Shown one piece after another: positions 1-11,100 of a stretch of DNA of 64,000 nt (positions within the stretch are counted from its first letter, which is position 1; each line of letters opens with the position of its first letter). Source of the DNA: Rotaria macrura (Eukaryota > Rotifera > Eurotatoria > Philodinida > Philodinidae); the NCBI GenBank assembly GCA_900239685.1, contig OENT01000352.1:1-64000 (forward strand). The letters are read 5' to 3'. The notes under the pieces were generated by a model. It was not told where the DNA came from. It was given only the letters and a program-made list of their open reading frames with translations, and did no database searches. The translations under genes were made by a program, and so were the position numbers.

Positions 1-1450
1 AACCGTTATTAAGTGCATCTCATCACAAAATTCAACAAATTAGTTTTATTATCGTTTAACGAGATGGATTTCTTTCCATTATTTTCCAAATGGCGTTTAG
101 TTGTAGTAAATCTATTTTTGAAGGATAAATCACAATTTAAAAAATAAATTACTAATTTGTTGACTGTCTGTACCATTGATTCTACCGCCAACCTCATCTG
201 ATTCTATTGATTCTATTTGATTCTATTGAATCTATTTTATTCTATTTGATTCCAAGTGAATCTATTGAATCTAAGTGATTCTATGTGATTCTAATGAATC
301 TAATACAATAGAATCAGCTTTTTCCCCCTTGCAAAAAAGACGATTTGTAATTTTTCCTTTATCATTTCTTTTAACGATAGAAGAGTTTGCTTTTATTTTG
401 CCATTGGTAACAAAGTAGAACATTTTGAATTCGTATCACAAACAACATCTGGTTGGGTTGTGTACAACATCTTCGTGTTTTTTTGTCTATGGAAAGTATA
501 CTTCGAGAGATCAATAGTAACGATTAACTTGAACAAAGAAATCCAAAGCTATTTAATTAGTTTGATTGCAGATATCGTACCAAAAAGAAGTTTCTCTAGT
601 ATAGGAAATAAACAAAAAGAATTTCAATCTATTTGATTTAGTCTCCTGGCAGGAATCGAGACAATAGCATCATATTTAATATTAGTAATTTCATCCAATG
701 ATTACTCTGCATTTCATAGAGTTTCCAAACTGTATAATAGTACAAGAAAGCAAGATGTATTCATCAGAATCATTTTGAGACAACTTTCAAAAAAACAATT
801 TCTATAAATCTATTTTTACATGTACTTCATGATTCAATGAAAATAATAACATTGATTCAGGTGTTTTCTTGACGATGCGTGCAATCCTTCAACAATAACT
901 CTATATCACTATCTTGATGGTAGATGTAAACTATGAGTAGATTTATCTACGAATATTATTCAATTTAATTTACCCCAGTTGTATCCCTCTGGTTTCTATT
1001 ATTCTTGGTAATAAGAAAAAAAATATTCAAGTCAATTGTTAATAACAAATTTTTCTCACCCAATGAACTGGAAGTATACTTCGCAAGCAAAACTCATATT
1101 CTCTCGTTTTACTTCACAATTTACTAAAATATGTCGATCTAATAAATAATCTCAAAATATATAAGCATAGCTATTTATTTCAAGATATCCAAGTGAGATT
1201 ATACTTCTTTTTTAAAGAATTTCTTTTTGTTTATTTCCTTAACATTATAAGTATCAATTGGCGAAATCATATGACACTTGTTGACTTTTTACTTCAAGGA
1301 TATTTTTATTACGCGATAACCACTCGAAAATCTGATGTTACTTTAATTAGAATCTTAAAGACAGCACTTCCGTTGCCGAATAACATCTAAACCAATGAAA
1401 AATTGACATTCCTAGATCAACCTATGACAAGTCTTATGATTAGTTGCCGA
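1..1450. other. gene-free AT-rich flank
   Basis: No open frame here has coding character; the longest are about 60 codons with no recognisable motif and no splice partners. The only structure I see is the degenerate tandem array at 196-315. Confidence 0.6.
196..315. repeat. degenerate short tandem repeat (GATTCTATT-type)
   Basis: About a dozen imperfect repeats of a 9-11 bp unit built on GATTCTATT / GAATCTATT, with units ending variously in TTT, GTG or AAG. Divergence between units indicates an old minisatellite. Similar GAATCGAATC-like runs occur at about 3580-3665 and 4570-4612 inside the foldback element, but those are shorter and not clearly tandem. Confidence 0.7.
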
Positions 1451-2567
1451 GGAGGCTATGCACCTAAGCCACGACCACCATTGGTCAATTCATAGCACAG
1501 ATTTGGTTCTTATTTCTACAGTAGATAGATCGAACAAAGTTATGAAGATGCTGAAAATTTCAACTCAAACGAACGCATGGTTCTCGAGATATACAGCTCA
1601 AAGTTATTGGTCCCGAATCAAAATTAGAGAAATTGTCATTTGAAAACTTTTTCAGTAATTTTTCGTTTTCTCACGAACCGTGTAAGTTACCGCTGAGATG
1701 TTTTCACCATGGATACTATCGGTCACGGACTATCTTCTGGAAGTAATGAAAGTTCCCTATCGTCAATTAAAGTTTGACTGATATCATGAATCATTTTCAA
1801 AACGCATCCTCAAGTCTATACGGCAACTTAGTCAAATCAGTGTCATAGAGCGTTTTGAAAATAGTCTCGTTTGAAGCAACACATCAAAATACATCGACAA
1901 ATGTAAATTAAAATTTGGTTATTTTTATTTCGGTACGCAAACATTTTTCGAAAAATTTATCAAAAAATTCATCTGTACTAAAATTGCAGTATCTTATATT
2001 TCTATTGGTTCATTGCTATAAACCAATGTTTTAGGGGCAATAGTTATATATTCTGATAGTGCTTAAAATTCTCTACAAACCGGTATACAAATATCTTGAC
2101 TTATATGATTTCGCTGAAAACGGTACCACCACAATGAAGATATTTTTCTCAAATTGCATTTTTGATCACTTTTTATTCAATTTCTCAGCCTAATTTCCAT
2201 TAACGTAGTCAAGTTATTCGAAACGTAAACACAGATTATTATAGAACGTGAAATTCTCTATCATTCAGCATATGAAAAACTGAACGTGGCTAAATATAAG
2301 TATGCAGTGAAACTAAATTTTTCGCACGGGCGCACAGGCTACATTGAAACAGTTGAGACAATGCCTGCTAGAATTCTTCTACTAGAAGTCAGAGAATTTT
2401 TCTATGCAATAGACCAAACGATAAAGCATATATACATGAAAAAAAATAAGGTATCTGAATATTTTATATTATTCATGTCTCAGGCTATTGTCACTGAAAA
2501 AGTTAACCGTCTGTCAGTGTATGACGTTTGAGTTTTTGACATATATCTAGTGCCATTGAGCAGAATT

Positions 2568-3462
2568 ATAAGGACCGAGGGTGAATTTTCTACACAACAT
2601 CTAAATTGTTATATCTATACAAATGGTAAAAAAATTCCGGACGAAAGTTCGTAATCAATATAAAAGCTGGCACATGCTGTGTTTAGGGAGCTCAACTCCG
2701 TCACGGAAAGGGGCCTGAAGTATTCTTCAACGACCTTCATTAATGAAAATTTTCATTGTGCCCCAATTAGAACTCTAAGCTGTATCGAATGGCACAAACA
2801 ATTCTTTGGAAAAAAGAAAAAAAATTTCGACCCATTGATTTGCCTGGATGGGTTGGTATACAGGAATTTTGAAAAATATTGTTTTTTCATATAGTAGTAA
2901 TATGATCAATCTTAAAGATAGTACTACTAATATTGATCATGGTCGTATGTTGGAAACTCAGTACTGGCTGTGATTTAGAAGCATAGAATCGGCACATCAA
3001 GGTCATTTCCTTTCAACAAAACTTCACCTCCTCTACCAAAATAGTGGTCTTAATATTACTAAGCAATAGAGAAAAATAAGCTTCCAACATAAGGTTATGA
3101 TCATCGCTTTCAGTACTATCTTTCTGATTGAACATATTTCAGTTATATGAAAAAAACATTTTTTTCAAAATTCCTGTATCCCCCTCCTTGGAAATAAATG
3201 GGTTGAAATTTTTTCTTTCTTTCAAAGAATCGTTCGTGCCATTCGACACAGATTAGAGTTCTAATTGGGGCACGATGAAAATTTTTAGAAATGAAGGTCG
3301 TTGAAGAATGCTTGAGGTCCCTTTCTGTGACACTGTTGAGCTGACTACGCACAGTTTATAGCAGTTTTTCTATTCATTCTATACTATCTGTTCTCTAATT
3401 TTTTAAAGATTTTGTACAGAATTAAAATTTAGATGTTGTAAAGAAAATTCACCCTAGGTCCT
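2568..3462. repeat. older inverted repeat nested in the foldback centre
   Basis: A second palindrome within the 4.2-kb element. Positions 2568-2605 pair with about 3425-3462, and 2686-2895 pair with about 3145-3345, including a shared block encoding CAPIRTL on opposite strands. The arms differ at many positions, by eye 10-15 percent, and carry small indels. They are therefore clearly older than the outer arms. The spacer (about 2896-3144) has short inverted pieces such as TAGTAATATGATCAATC. No protein function is visible. Confidence 0.75.
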
Positions 3463-4497
3463 TCTAGTTTCAATTAATGACAGTAGATATACATCAAAAT
3501 CTCAAACATGATAAACTGGCGGGCGGTTAAATTTTTCACTCACGATAGTTCGACAAGTGAATAGTATACAACAGACTGAAAATGAATCGAATCGACTTGA
3601 GATGTTGAAAAAGTAGGTCGGATCCAATCAAATCGAATTCACAAGTGAACCGAATCGAATCCGAAGTGTCTATTCGGTTCCACTTTGGAATCGCAGCATT
3701 GAGTATCATTTTCAAATATTTTCGGCCTCATGTGTCGTGCCATTGTGACACCTTGCAGCAATACCACCATCGGGTGGCAGTTCATCGCTGCTAGACAAAT
3801 TTTCATGCAAAAAAGTTCGAGTTTTGACCTCTCGATAGTGAAAAACGATATCTTTATTAGCTCAATCGAAAGTAACAGTGATTGATATTTCTATTTCCAC
3901 TGTATTTCGTCTTTATTCCACCACAATTTTTTTCTATATAGATTCAACATTGTTGAGCTGACTATATGTGCGCTTGCATTTTCTTACTGATAGAATCAAT
4001 GGTTGAAAGCTGAGACTTTATTGCTTTTGAAATGTCATATGTATACTAAATATTGCAGACTAATTCTGTGGAACCCAAATTCAAGACAACAGCTCCCACA
4101 GAGACAAGTATTTTCGAAAACTGTGGAGAATATCATTGGGATCATACGAAATTCAAAGCAAGCTGCAAAACCCTGAAATATCTGAGTTCTAGTTTCAAAT
4201 CATGTCAAAAAGTAACCCATAGAAAAAAACAGTCCCTATTATGGATACTAAAACCATTGCAATAACCGGAAGATCTCAGCATTCTCAGAAAATTGCACGA
4301 AATACAGGTACAAGTGGAATAGAAGTCCAGCTTGGAAGATAGACAAGATAGTTCTTTTCCTCGATTAGAATCTTTTGATGCACCAATGCTCAATCTCTTT
4401 TTGTTATGAAATTCCTTTTTCTTGTGGAATCTGTTTTTATATTATGATTATTCTTTGTGAAATACAATTAAAAGCAAAAGAAAAGAATACGGTTCTT

Positions 4498-4818
4498 CTA
4501 GACAGATGAAGATAGCTTGTCATGGCTGTTCAACCACTCTATGAGCAATGATGCGATTTTCTGTTGTGTATAAGTCCCATCGAGTCCAATCGAATCAAAT
4601 CGAACTAAGATTTTTCTATTCGTCTCGGTATCTGGTATAAAATATTCAGATACCTTATTTTTTTTCATGTATATATGCTTTATCGTTTGGTCTATTGCAT
4701 AGAAAAATTCTCTGACTTCTAGTAGAAGAATTCTAGCAGGCATTGTCTCAACTGTTTCAATGTAGCCTGTGCGCCCGTGCGAAAAATTTAGTTTCACTGC
4801 ATACTTATATTTAGCCAC
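4498..4818 (-). other. ~106-codon open frame reading inward from the right arm
   Basis: The frame begins inside the right inverted arm at a GTG codon with no in-frame ATG, and runs past the inner arm boundary (4636) into the unique centre, stopping at 4498. The left arm carries the same first ~60 codons at 2286-2468, after which the frames diverge. The predicted protein is mixed in composition (includes GRTGYIETVETMPARILL) and resembles no family I know. It could be a remnant of an element-encoded protein or an exon fragment captured when the foldback formed. Without an ATG or clear splice sites I do not call it a gene. Confidence 0.3.
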
Positions 4819-5653
4819 GTTCAGTTTTTCATATGCTGAATGATAGAGAATTTCACGTTCTATAATAATCTGTGTTTACGTTTCGAATAACTTGACTACG
4901 TTAATGGAAATTAGGCTGAGAAATTGAATAAAAAGTGATCAAAAATGCAATTTGAGAAAAATATCTTCATTGTGGTGGTACCGTTTTCAGCGAAATCATA
5001 TAAGTCAAGATATTTGTATACCGGTTTGTAGAGAATTTTAAGCACTATCAGAATATATAACTATTGCCCCTAAAACATTGGTTTATAGCAATGAACCAAT
5101 AGAAATATAAGATACTGCAATTTTAGTACAGATGAATTTTTTGATAAATTTTTCGAAAAATGTTTGCGTACCGAAATAAAAATAACCAAATTTTAATTTA
5201 CATTTGTCGATGTATTTTGATGTGTTGCTTCAAACGAGACTATTTTCAAAACGCTCTATGACACTGATTTGACTAAGTTGCCGTATAGACTTGAGGATGC
5301 GTTTTGAAAATGATTCATGATATCAGTCAAACTTTAATTGACGATAGGGAACTTTCATTACTTCCAGAAGATAGTCCGTGACCGATAGTATCCATGGTGA
5401 AAACATCTCAGCGGTAACTTACACGGTTCGTGAGAAAACGAAAAATTACTGAAAAAGTTTTCAAATGACAATTTCTCTAATTTTGATTCGGGACCAATAA
5501 CTTTGAGCTGTATATCTCGAGAACCATGCGTTCGTTTGAGTTGAAATTTTCAGCATCTTCATAACTTTGTTCGATCTATCTACTGTAGAAATAAGAACCA
5601 AATCTGTGCTATGAATTGACCAATGGTGGTCGTGGCTTAGGTAGAATGCCTCC

Positions 5654-8177
5654 TAGTTACCAAGTCAAAACGATTTCTTCCTCATAATGTGAACGAGATA
5701 AGAAAATTTAAAGACGACTATGAATTCAAGACGAGTGATATTCGAAAGTTAGGATTTGAAGAGTTTAATTATATTACTCTTCTGATACTTTAAGCATTTT
5801 CTGTAGCTAGTCATCACACGGAAAAAATCAAGAGATTTTTTGAAAATTAATTACATATTTGAATTCATTGATGTGTAATATCGGATAACAAAACTCCGAT
5901 GTATTGCTGTTTTTCGACTATAGCACGGTATTAGTCAAAATTTTTCATTGCTAAAGTATGTTGGTAGACTCTCAAATGATTCATCGCATCCATTATAATA
6001 AATGTTTTATGTCGAGCAACAATACCTAGAACAGCCTTCGTTTTTCTTTTTGACATTGTGTGTGTTCTTGCTTTTCGACTTTGATACACATATCCTGTAA
6101 TACCGAATGCTCGAAGGAAGAAAATAGAATCTTATCGAATCGGAATTATCAACGTTAGTTATTCCATGCGAATAGACCTATTCGTTCTGCTTATTTATTC
6201 AATGCATTCATTTATTTATTTTCTTGAGACCGATAAGCGTCATTTCACACAATCTATCCATGTCTAATCACTGTCGTGCACGCCTGCTGAACGCACCAAA
6301 CGATAAGCAAATGAAGCTTTCTAAGGTTGGATCTTTTTGAGCTCATCGTGTGAGTAGATATATTATCTCCCGAGGTGCAGAACCATTGGACTAAATTACC
6401 TAGGTCATACTTTAGTTATACTATTATTTCCATATGAAACTTATCAAATTCATGTTACGAACATATCCGTTATTTTGTTAATGCTTATAAAAAAGAATAT
6501 TAACTCTTCTTAGTGATTTATAGACATTGTCGATCTAAATATTTATTATTGAGTGTCATTGGAATAGTAGCGGGTATATGTGGTGGAAAATTTTCTGTCT
6601 AACTTGCACTGGATCACATCCAACCCCAATGGTTTTACTATTTACGAACTTCAGTCGTCGTATATTCTAATTTGATTTGATTGAAGATTTTGATTAGCAA
6701 ATATAGGATTGATTTAAACTCATTTATCAGAAGTACATAAAAACTAAACAAATATTAGAATAGTACCACACTGAATCAAGCCAACGTCAAATTTATCAAG
6801 TCGCTGTCTTTCTTCATACAATCATTAGCAAATTTGCCTTTTGGCATTCCAAGAACATCACCATTAGAATACTTTTCATCATTCATTATTTAGTTGAGAG
6901 AAATGGTGGACGCTTTAAATGAAGCTTGTATTATTCCTAGGATACAAAGAATGCTAAGGGAGCATCTCGTGGATGATTCTATCCTGTTATTCTCACATTT
7001 ATATTCATTCCTGTGTTGATTTCTTTTCAAACAATCAATCTTTATACTCATTTAAACGATTTGCAGCTAGGACAAATCATGGAATGCACTTTCTCGAAAA
7101 ATTGCTTAGAGCTAATGAAATGAAGTGCATGCCTATTTCTTAGAGGAGAATTAGAATCTATAATTGGATACAAAAAGACTGAACTTATATATTGCAGTAT
7201 TCACAAATATTCAGTATCAATTCAAAGTAGACTAGTGCAGACATGATACAACAACAAATCGATATGTAATATTTACTTTCGATTTTAAAACGATCCTAAG
7301 ACCCTAAAGCAACTGCATGAAGATAACTTTTCGAAGTTATATATAGCAGTGCATTTCTGGTCTGATGAATGAGTATAACTTTCAAATTCGAAAACAGATT
7401 TTCAATAGTCCAACTCATAATATTTTCTTTCGTCTACAGTGATTAAATTCAATACCAGTGAATCGAAATCTTTCCCTTCAGGAAAATGTTCACAACTCTT
7501 GACTGTTGATTTCATACGACAACATACTCAAACAACAAATCTTCTTTTGATTGGGAGTACGTTTACATGCTGAGTACTGATCATTCATGAAAGGGTCACC
7601 AATCGTTATTGTTCGAGTACTCCTTCACAGAAGATTAAAAATTTTCCTTTTCCACATGTGAAACTTTCGAATAATTGATATTAGCCGAAAGTAGATTCCG
7701 GATAAGTCATAACATACATAATGAACTACTCTCTTTGAGTAAACTGATTGTAAAAATATTTTAAAATTCAAAGAACAATTTTGTCACATGACCTAAAAAT
7801 TTTGATTTTCTTCTTCTGTTAAAAAAACCTAGTGAACCATCTGTGTGTCAACGATGAATACCTAGAGTATTGAAACATTCTAGGCTTTGCTATAATTTTC
7901 AAGTGCAATCATTCTACGAATATCGCTTCAATCAACGAGTGTAGAATACGAAAACATATCTACCCAAAATAGTAATGAATATTGCGCTATAGATGTGTTT
8001 CATTTCAGCTGAAGTAATACGTATATGCCATCACATTACTATATGAAAGGATGAAAACTAAAGCTGACTATTGTTTCACTTTTGAATGCTGTTTTAAAAG
8101 TTATCCATATCCATGGATTGTAGACAACGGCAGTGGGAACACACTCGAACGCCATAGTTTTACAATGAATGGTCGAA
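5654..8177. other. gene-free stretch 3' of the DRC9-like gene
   Basis: Only short open frames in AT-rich sequence. No inverted repeat, tandem array or RNA gene was recognised. The last few hundred bases would include the 3' UTR of the minus-strand gene ending at 8178. Confidence 0.5.
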
Positions 8178-11100
8178 CTATACTTTTTTTCGTTTGTTTC
8201 GTTTTATTTGACGACACATGGTTCCTCTCCACCAAGCTTGAATGCGTAGAATAGCTGTTTGCTGTTGCTTTTGTTTCTCTAAGATTGCTTTTACATTAAG
8301 TTTCATTTGATTATATTCGTCAACAATAATTTTCATGCGTTGATATTCATCATACATGTATTGTCGTTTTCTTTTTGTTTGATAGAATTCTTGTCGAAAA
8401 GTCACTAATTCTTTATCAAAACGAGTTGTTTCATTCAGATGGTATTCATACCATTCATTAACATTTAACTGCATGTCCCTGTTTTGTTGCGTTAACATTT
8501 GAATCGTATCGTGATGACGTATTCGAGTTTGCTTAAGAATATTTTCATATTGATGTATAGTTCTCGTATAATTTTCTTCTATATCTAATAACATTTGTAT
8601 CCATTGTAGAATATGATTCTTTTTCCAATCATTACAATAACGTATTGAAATTTTCGAACGATACTTTTGTTCCATTAATCGATCTTTTAAATTCGACCTT
8701 ATTGAAATAAGTTCGTTGAATTGTTGAGCTTTATTAGATTGAAAATGTTTTCTTGTAAATGATAATTTCCGAATTTTATCTTGAGATATTTCTAGACGAT
8801 TATTCAGTTCGAGTAATTTTGATGAATGAAGATTATTATTCATATCATCAAAAGATATTAAAAATTCTGTTGACGATTCCAAAAGGAATGCACGAAATAA
8901 CAATAGAAGAATATGAAAAAAATATTCGATTTCATGAAGAATTTTATCATGTTCACTTATTCTAAATAGATTGATTTCGACATAAGAATAGAATGGTTTT
9001 CAACAAAAAAATGATTTTGTTTTCAGTACGTTGATATTCCTGCTAGATTCAACACGAACGGGGTACAGTTTGAATGTTGATACGCATCAATATCATTGAT
9101 GTGCATTTGATAATCTTCATGCTGATGAGTATCTCGATTGCTGTTATTTATTGATAATGACCCATAGATGATATTAAGTTCATCGAACGCATTTTCAAAA
9201 GTAGCTGCGAATTCATAAGCACGTGTCTTGATCTGATTCGGTGTAACATTCATCGGAAGCAACTGTGGCGACTTCGATCTATGATTCGATTTACCTGAAT
9301 AATATTTATTCAAATGAAATAGTATACATTAAGCATAAGACTAATACTTATGCTAACTCATGGATGGGGACAGCATTTTGAGACAACAACTTTGTTCATG
9401 ATTCTTCCGAATGAAAGTATTTCAGAAGAATCAAAACCTATGAATTAGTGGAACCAGAATTTTGTGCTCTATTAGAATATGGATCGAGAAACGTTATGCC
9501 TAGTTTTTCGTGGGAGAACAGAGCGAATCTTTAAAAGATCCAAAAATGATAAGACCATACAGCAAATTTTACTCGCCAAAGCAAACTGTTTCATCGTTCA
9601 GTAAAATACCAAAACTTTTGCTGTACCAACAGCATGATTTTTGGAATCAGTTTAATATCGAAGTTTAGCTTTTGAGAAAGTGCTTAAAATTTATCTTGAG
9701 TACCATCTTTATTGAAGCTCGATAAGACATATTGTACAGAATCGTTTTCTATAGAAAATTCCCTAAAGCCAACAATGTCATAAATGAACTATCAAAGATA
9801 AAAAGTATGAGTTCGTTTACTGCACGAGCTACTATTTGATGACATTCAAGAATTGTCTTAATTTTCTTGTGCACTAGCATATTCAAAGTATTTTTAATTA
9901 AATTTGGAAACAGCATAAAGCCATGGTTTGAATTAGTAGCTTTTAACTCATCTGTAAAACTTTCATGTGGATGTAGACTAAAAAACGTGTTATCTAGAAA
10001 CATCTACCGAACTGTTGTGCCTGGATTATTCTTTTAGAGGTTGCAATGATTTTCTCTGTTCTCCTGTGCAAGAATAGATACGATGTTCCGAAAGCCGTAC
10101 TCCAAAATAAGATAAAATTCACGTTCTAACGCATAACTTTTAATTTTTCTAAAATGCCTTCATATAGACGAAGAACGAGCAAAAGTTTTGTCTTAAAACT
10201 ATCGGCGCACACGTAACTGGCTATATTTTCTTATGAAGACTTTGAATTTCTTTGCCTGGATCAGTTTATTTAAATGACAATTCGAACAGTGCATAAATGG
10301 CAAAGATCAATGAAACCTGAAAGGCGAAACAACTATTCAACGCAATGTGCGCTGTCTTTGAAAATCAATTCAACTTTTTCGTCTGGGTATTTTGGTCGTA
10401 GGAAGTCATGAATGGTTATTTAACATAGTTAGTCGAACGATGAGAAACTCATATTAGAAGGCAATAGAATATCTATATTTAGTAGAAAAGATCTCTACAA
10501 TGAACCAAGATCATCATCGTAAAATATACTTCAGAATTTTTCATGCAACATGCTTTTATTAGTAAGACTGAAATTTATTGCGAAGCCAAAATTTCTGAAT
10601 ACTATCATACACCTAGTTGCTGCTACGCTTTCAGATTCTCGACTCTTTCATGTAACGCGACACTTCGCTGATCAAGTTTTTCAAAAATATTTCTTCGATA
10701 TGAACGGATTTAAGCAAATTATCATGCTCAGTTTTTCCCGTTTATTGTGAATTCGACTTTTTTCTGCTGAAAACTTGGGTTTGAATATGAAAAATCGGGT
10801 TTTTAAATTTTCAAAAATAGAAGCTTGAATTTCCTAACCAAGAAATTTTCAGAAGAAATGCTGAGTAACATATCATTCGATGCAGACTTTGATTCTCTAC
10901 AAAACGGCCTTTTTCCTTTTTACTCTACCCTAAGGACAACTTCCAAGTTCTTGTACAGTTTTTAATTTACTGTACGGTTCATGAGTTCCCATCTCGATGT
11001 AGTGATTTGAGTATTTTGTATAGAACAATATGTACACCGTAGTGATCAATATCTACAGAAATTGTATACTTCTAAGCTCGTTACGTGTCTTGACTAACAA

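Larger units (their letters stand above)
1451..5653. mobile_element. 4.2-kb foldback element with 1,018-bp inverted arms
   Basis: The left arm (1451-2468) is the reverse complement of the right arm (4636-5653). Both arms are 1,018 bp with no net indel, and the stretches I compared base by base match, apart from a few bases just inside the GGAGGC / GCCTCC tips. The bases just outside look like an imperfect direct repeat: TAGTTGCCGA on the left and TAGTTACCAA on the right, a possible target-site duplication. The 2.17-kb centre contains a second inverted repeat. No transposase motif was seen, so the element is either non-autonomous or of a kind I do not recognise. Near identity of the arms implies recent formation or gene conversion between them. 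Confidence 0.85.

Noticed and set aside
196-315. CRISPR-like array
   Set aside because: Units are 9-11 bp, degenerate and contiguous with no spacers; this is a eukaryotic minisatellite.
2286-2531. Open frame in the left foldback arm as a separate gene
   Set aside because: It is the inverted copy of the right-arm frame, starts with GTG and diverges just past the arm boundary; it is part of the repeat.
9749-10003. 84-codon minus-strand frame inside the large intron
   Set aside because: No family features, low-complexity context and no consistent splice sites.
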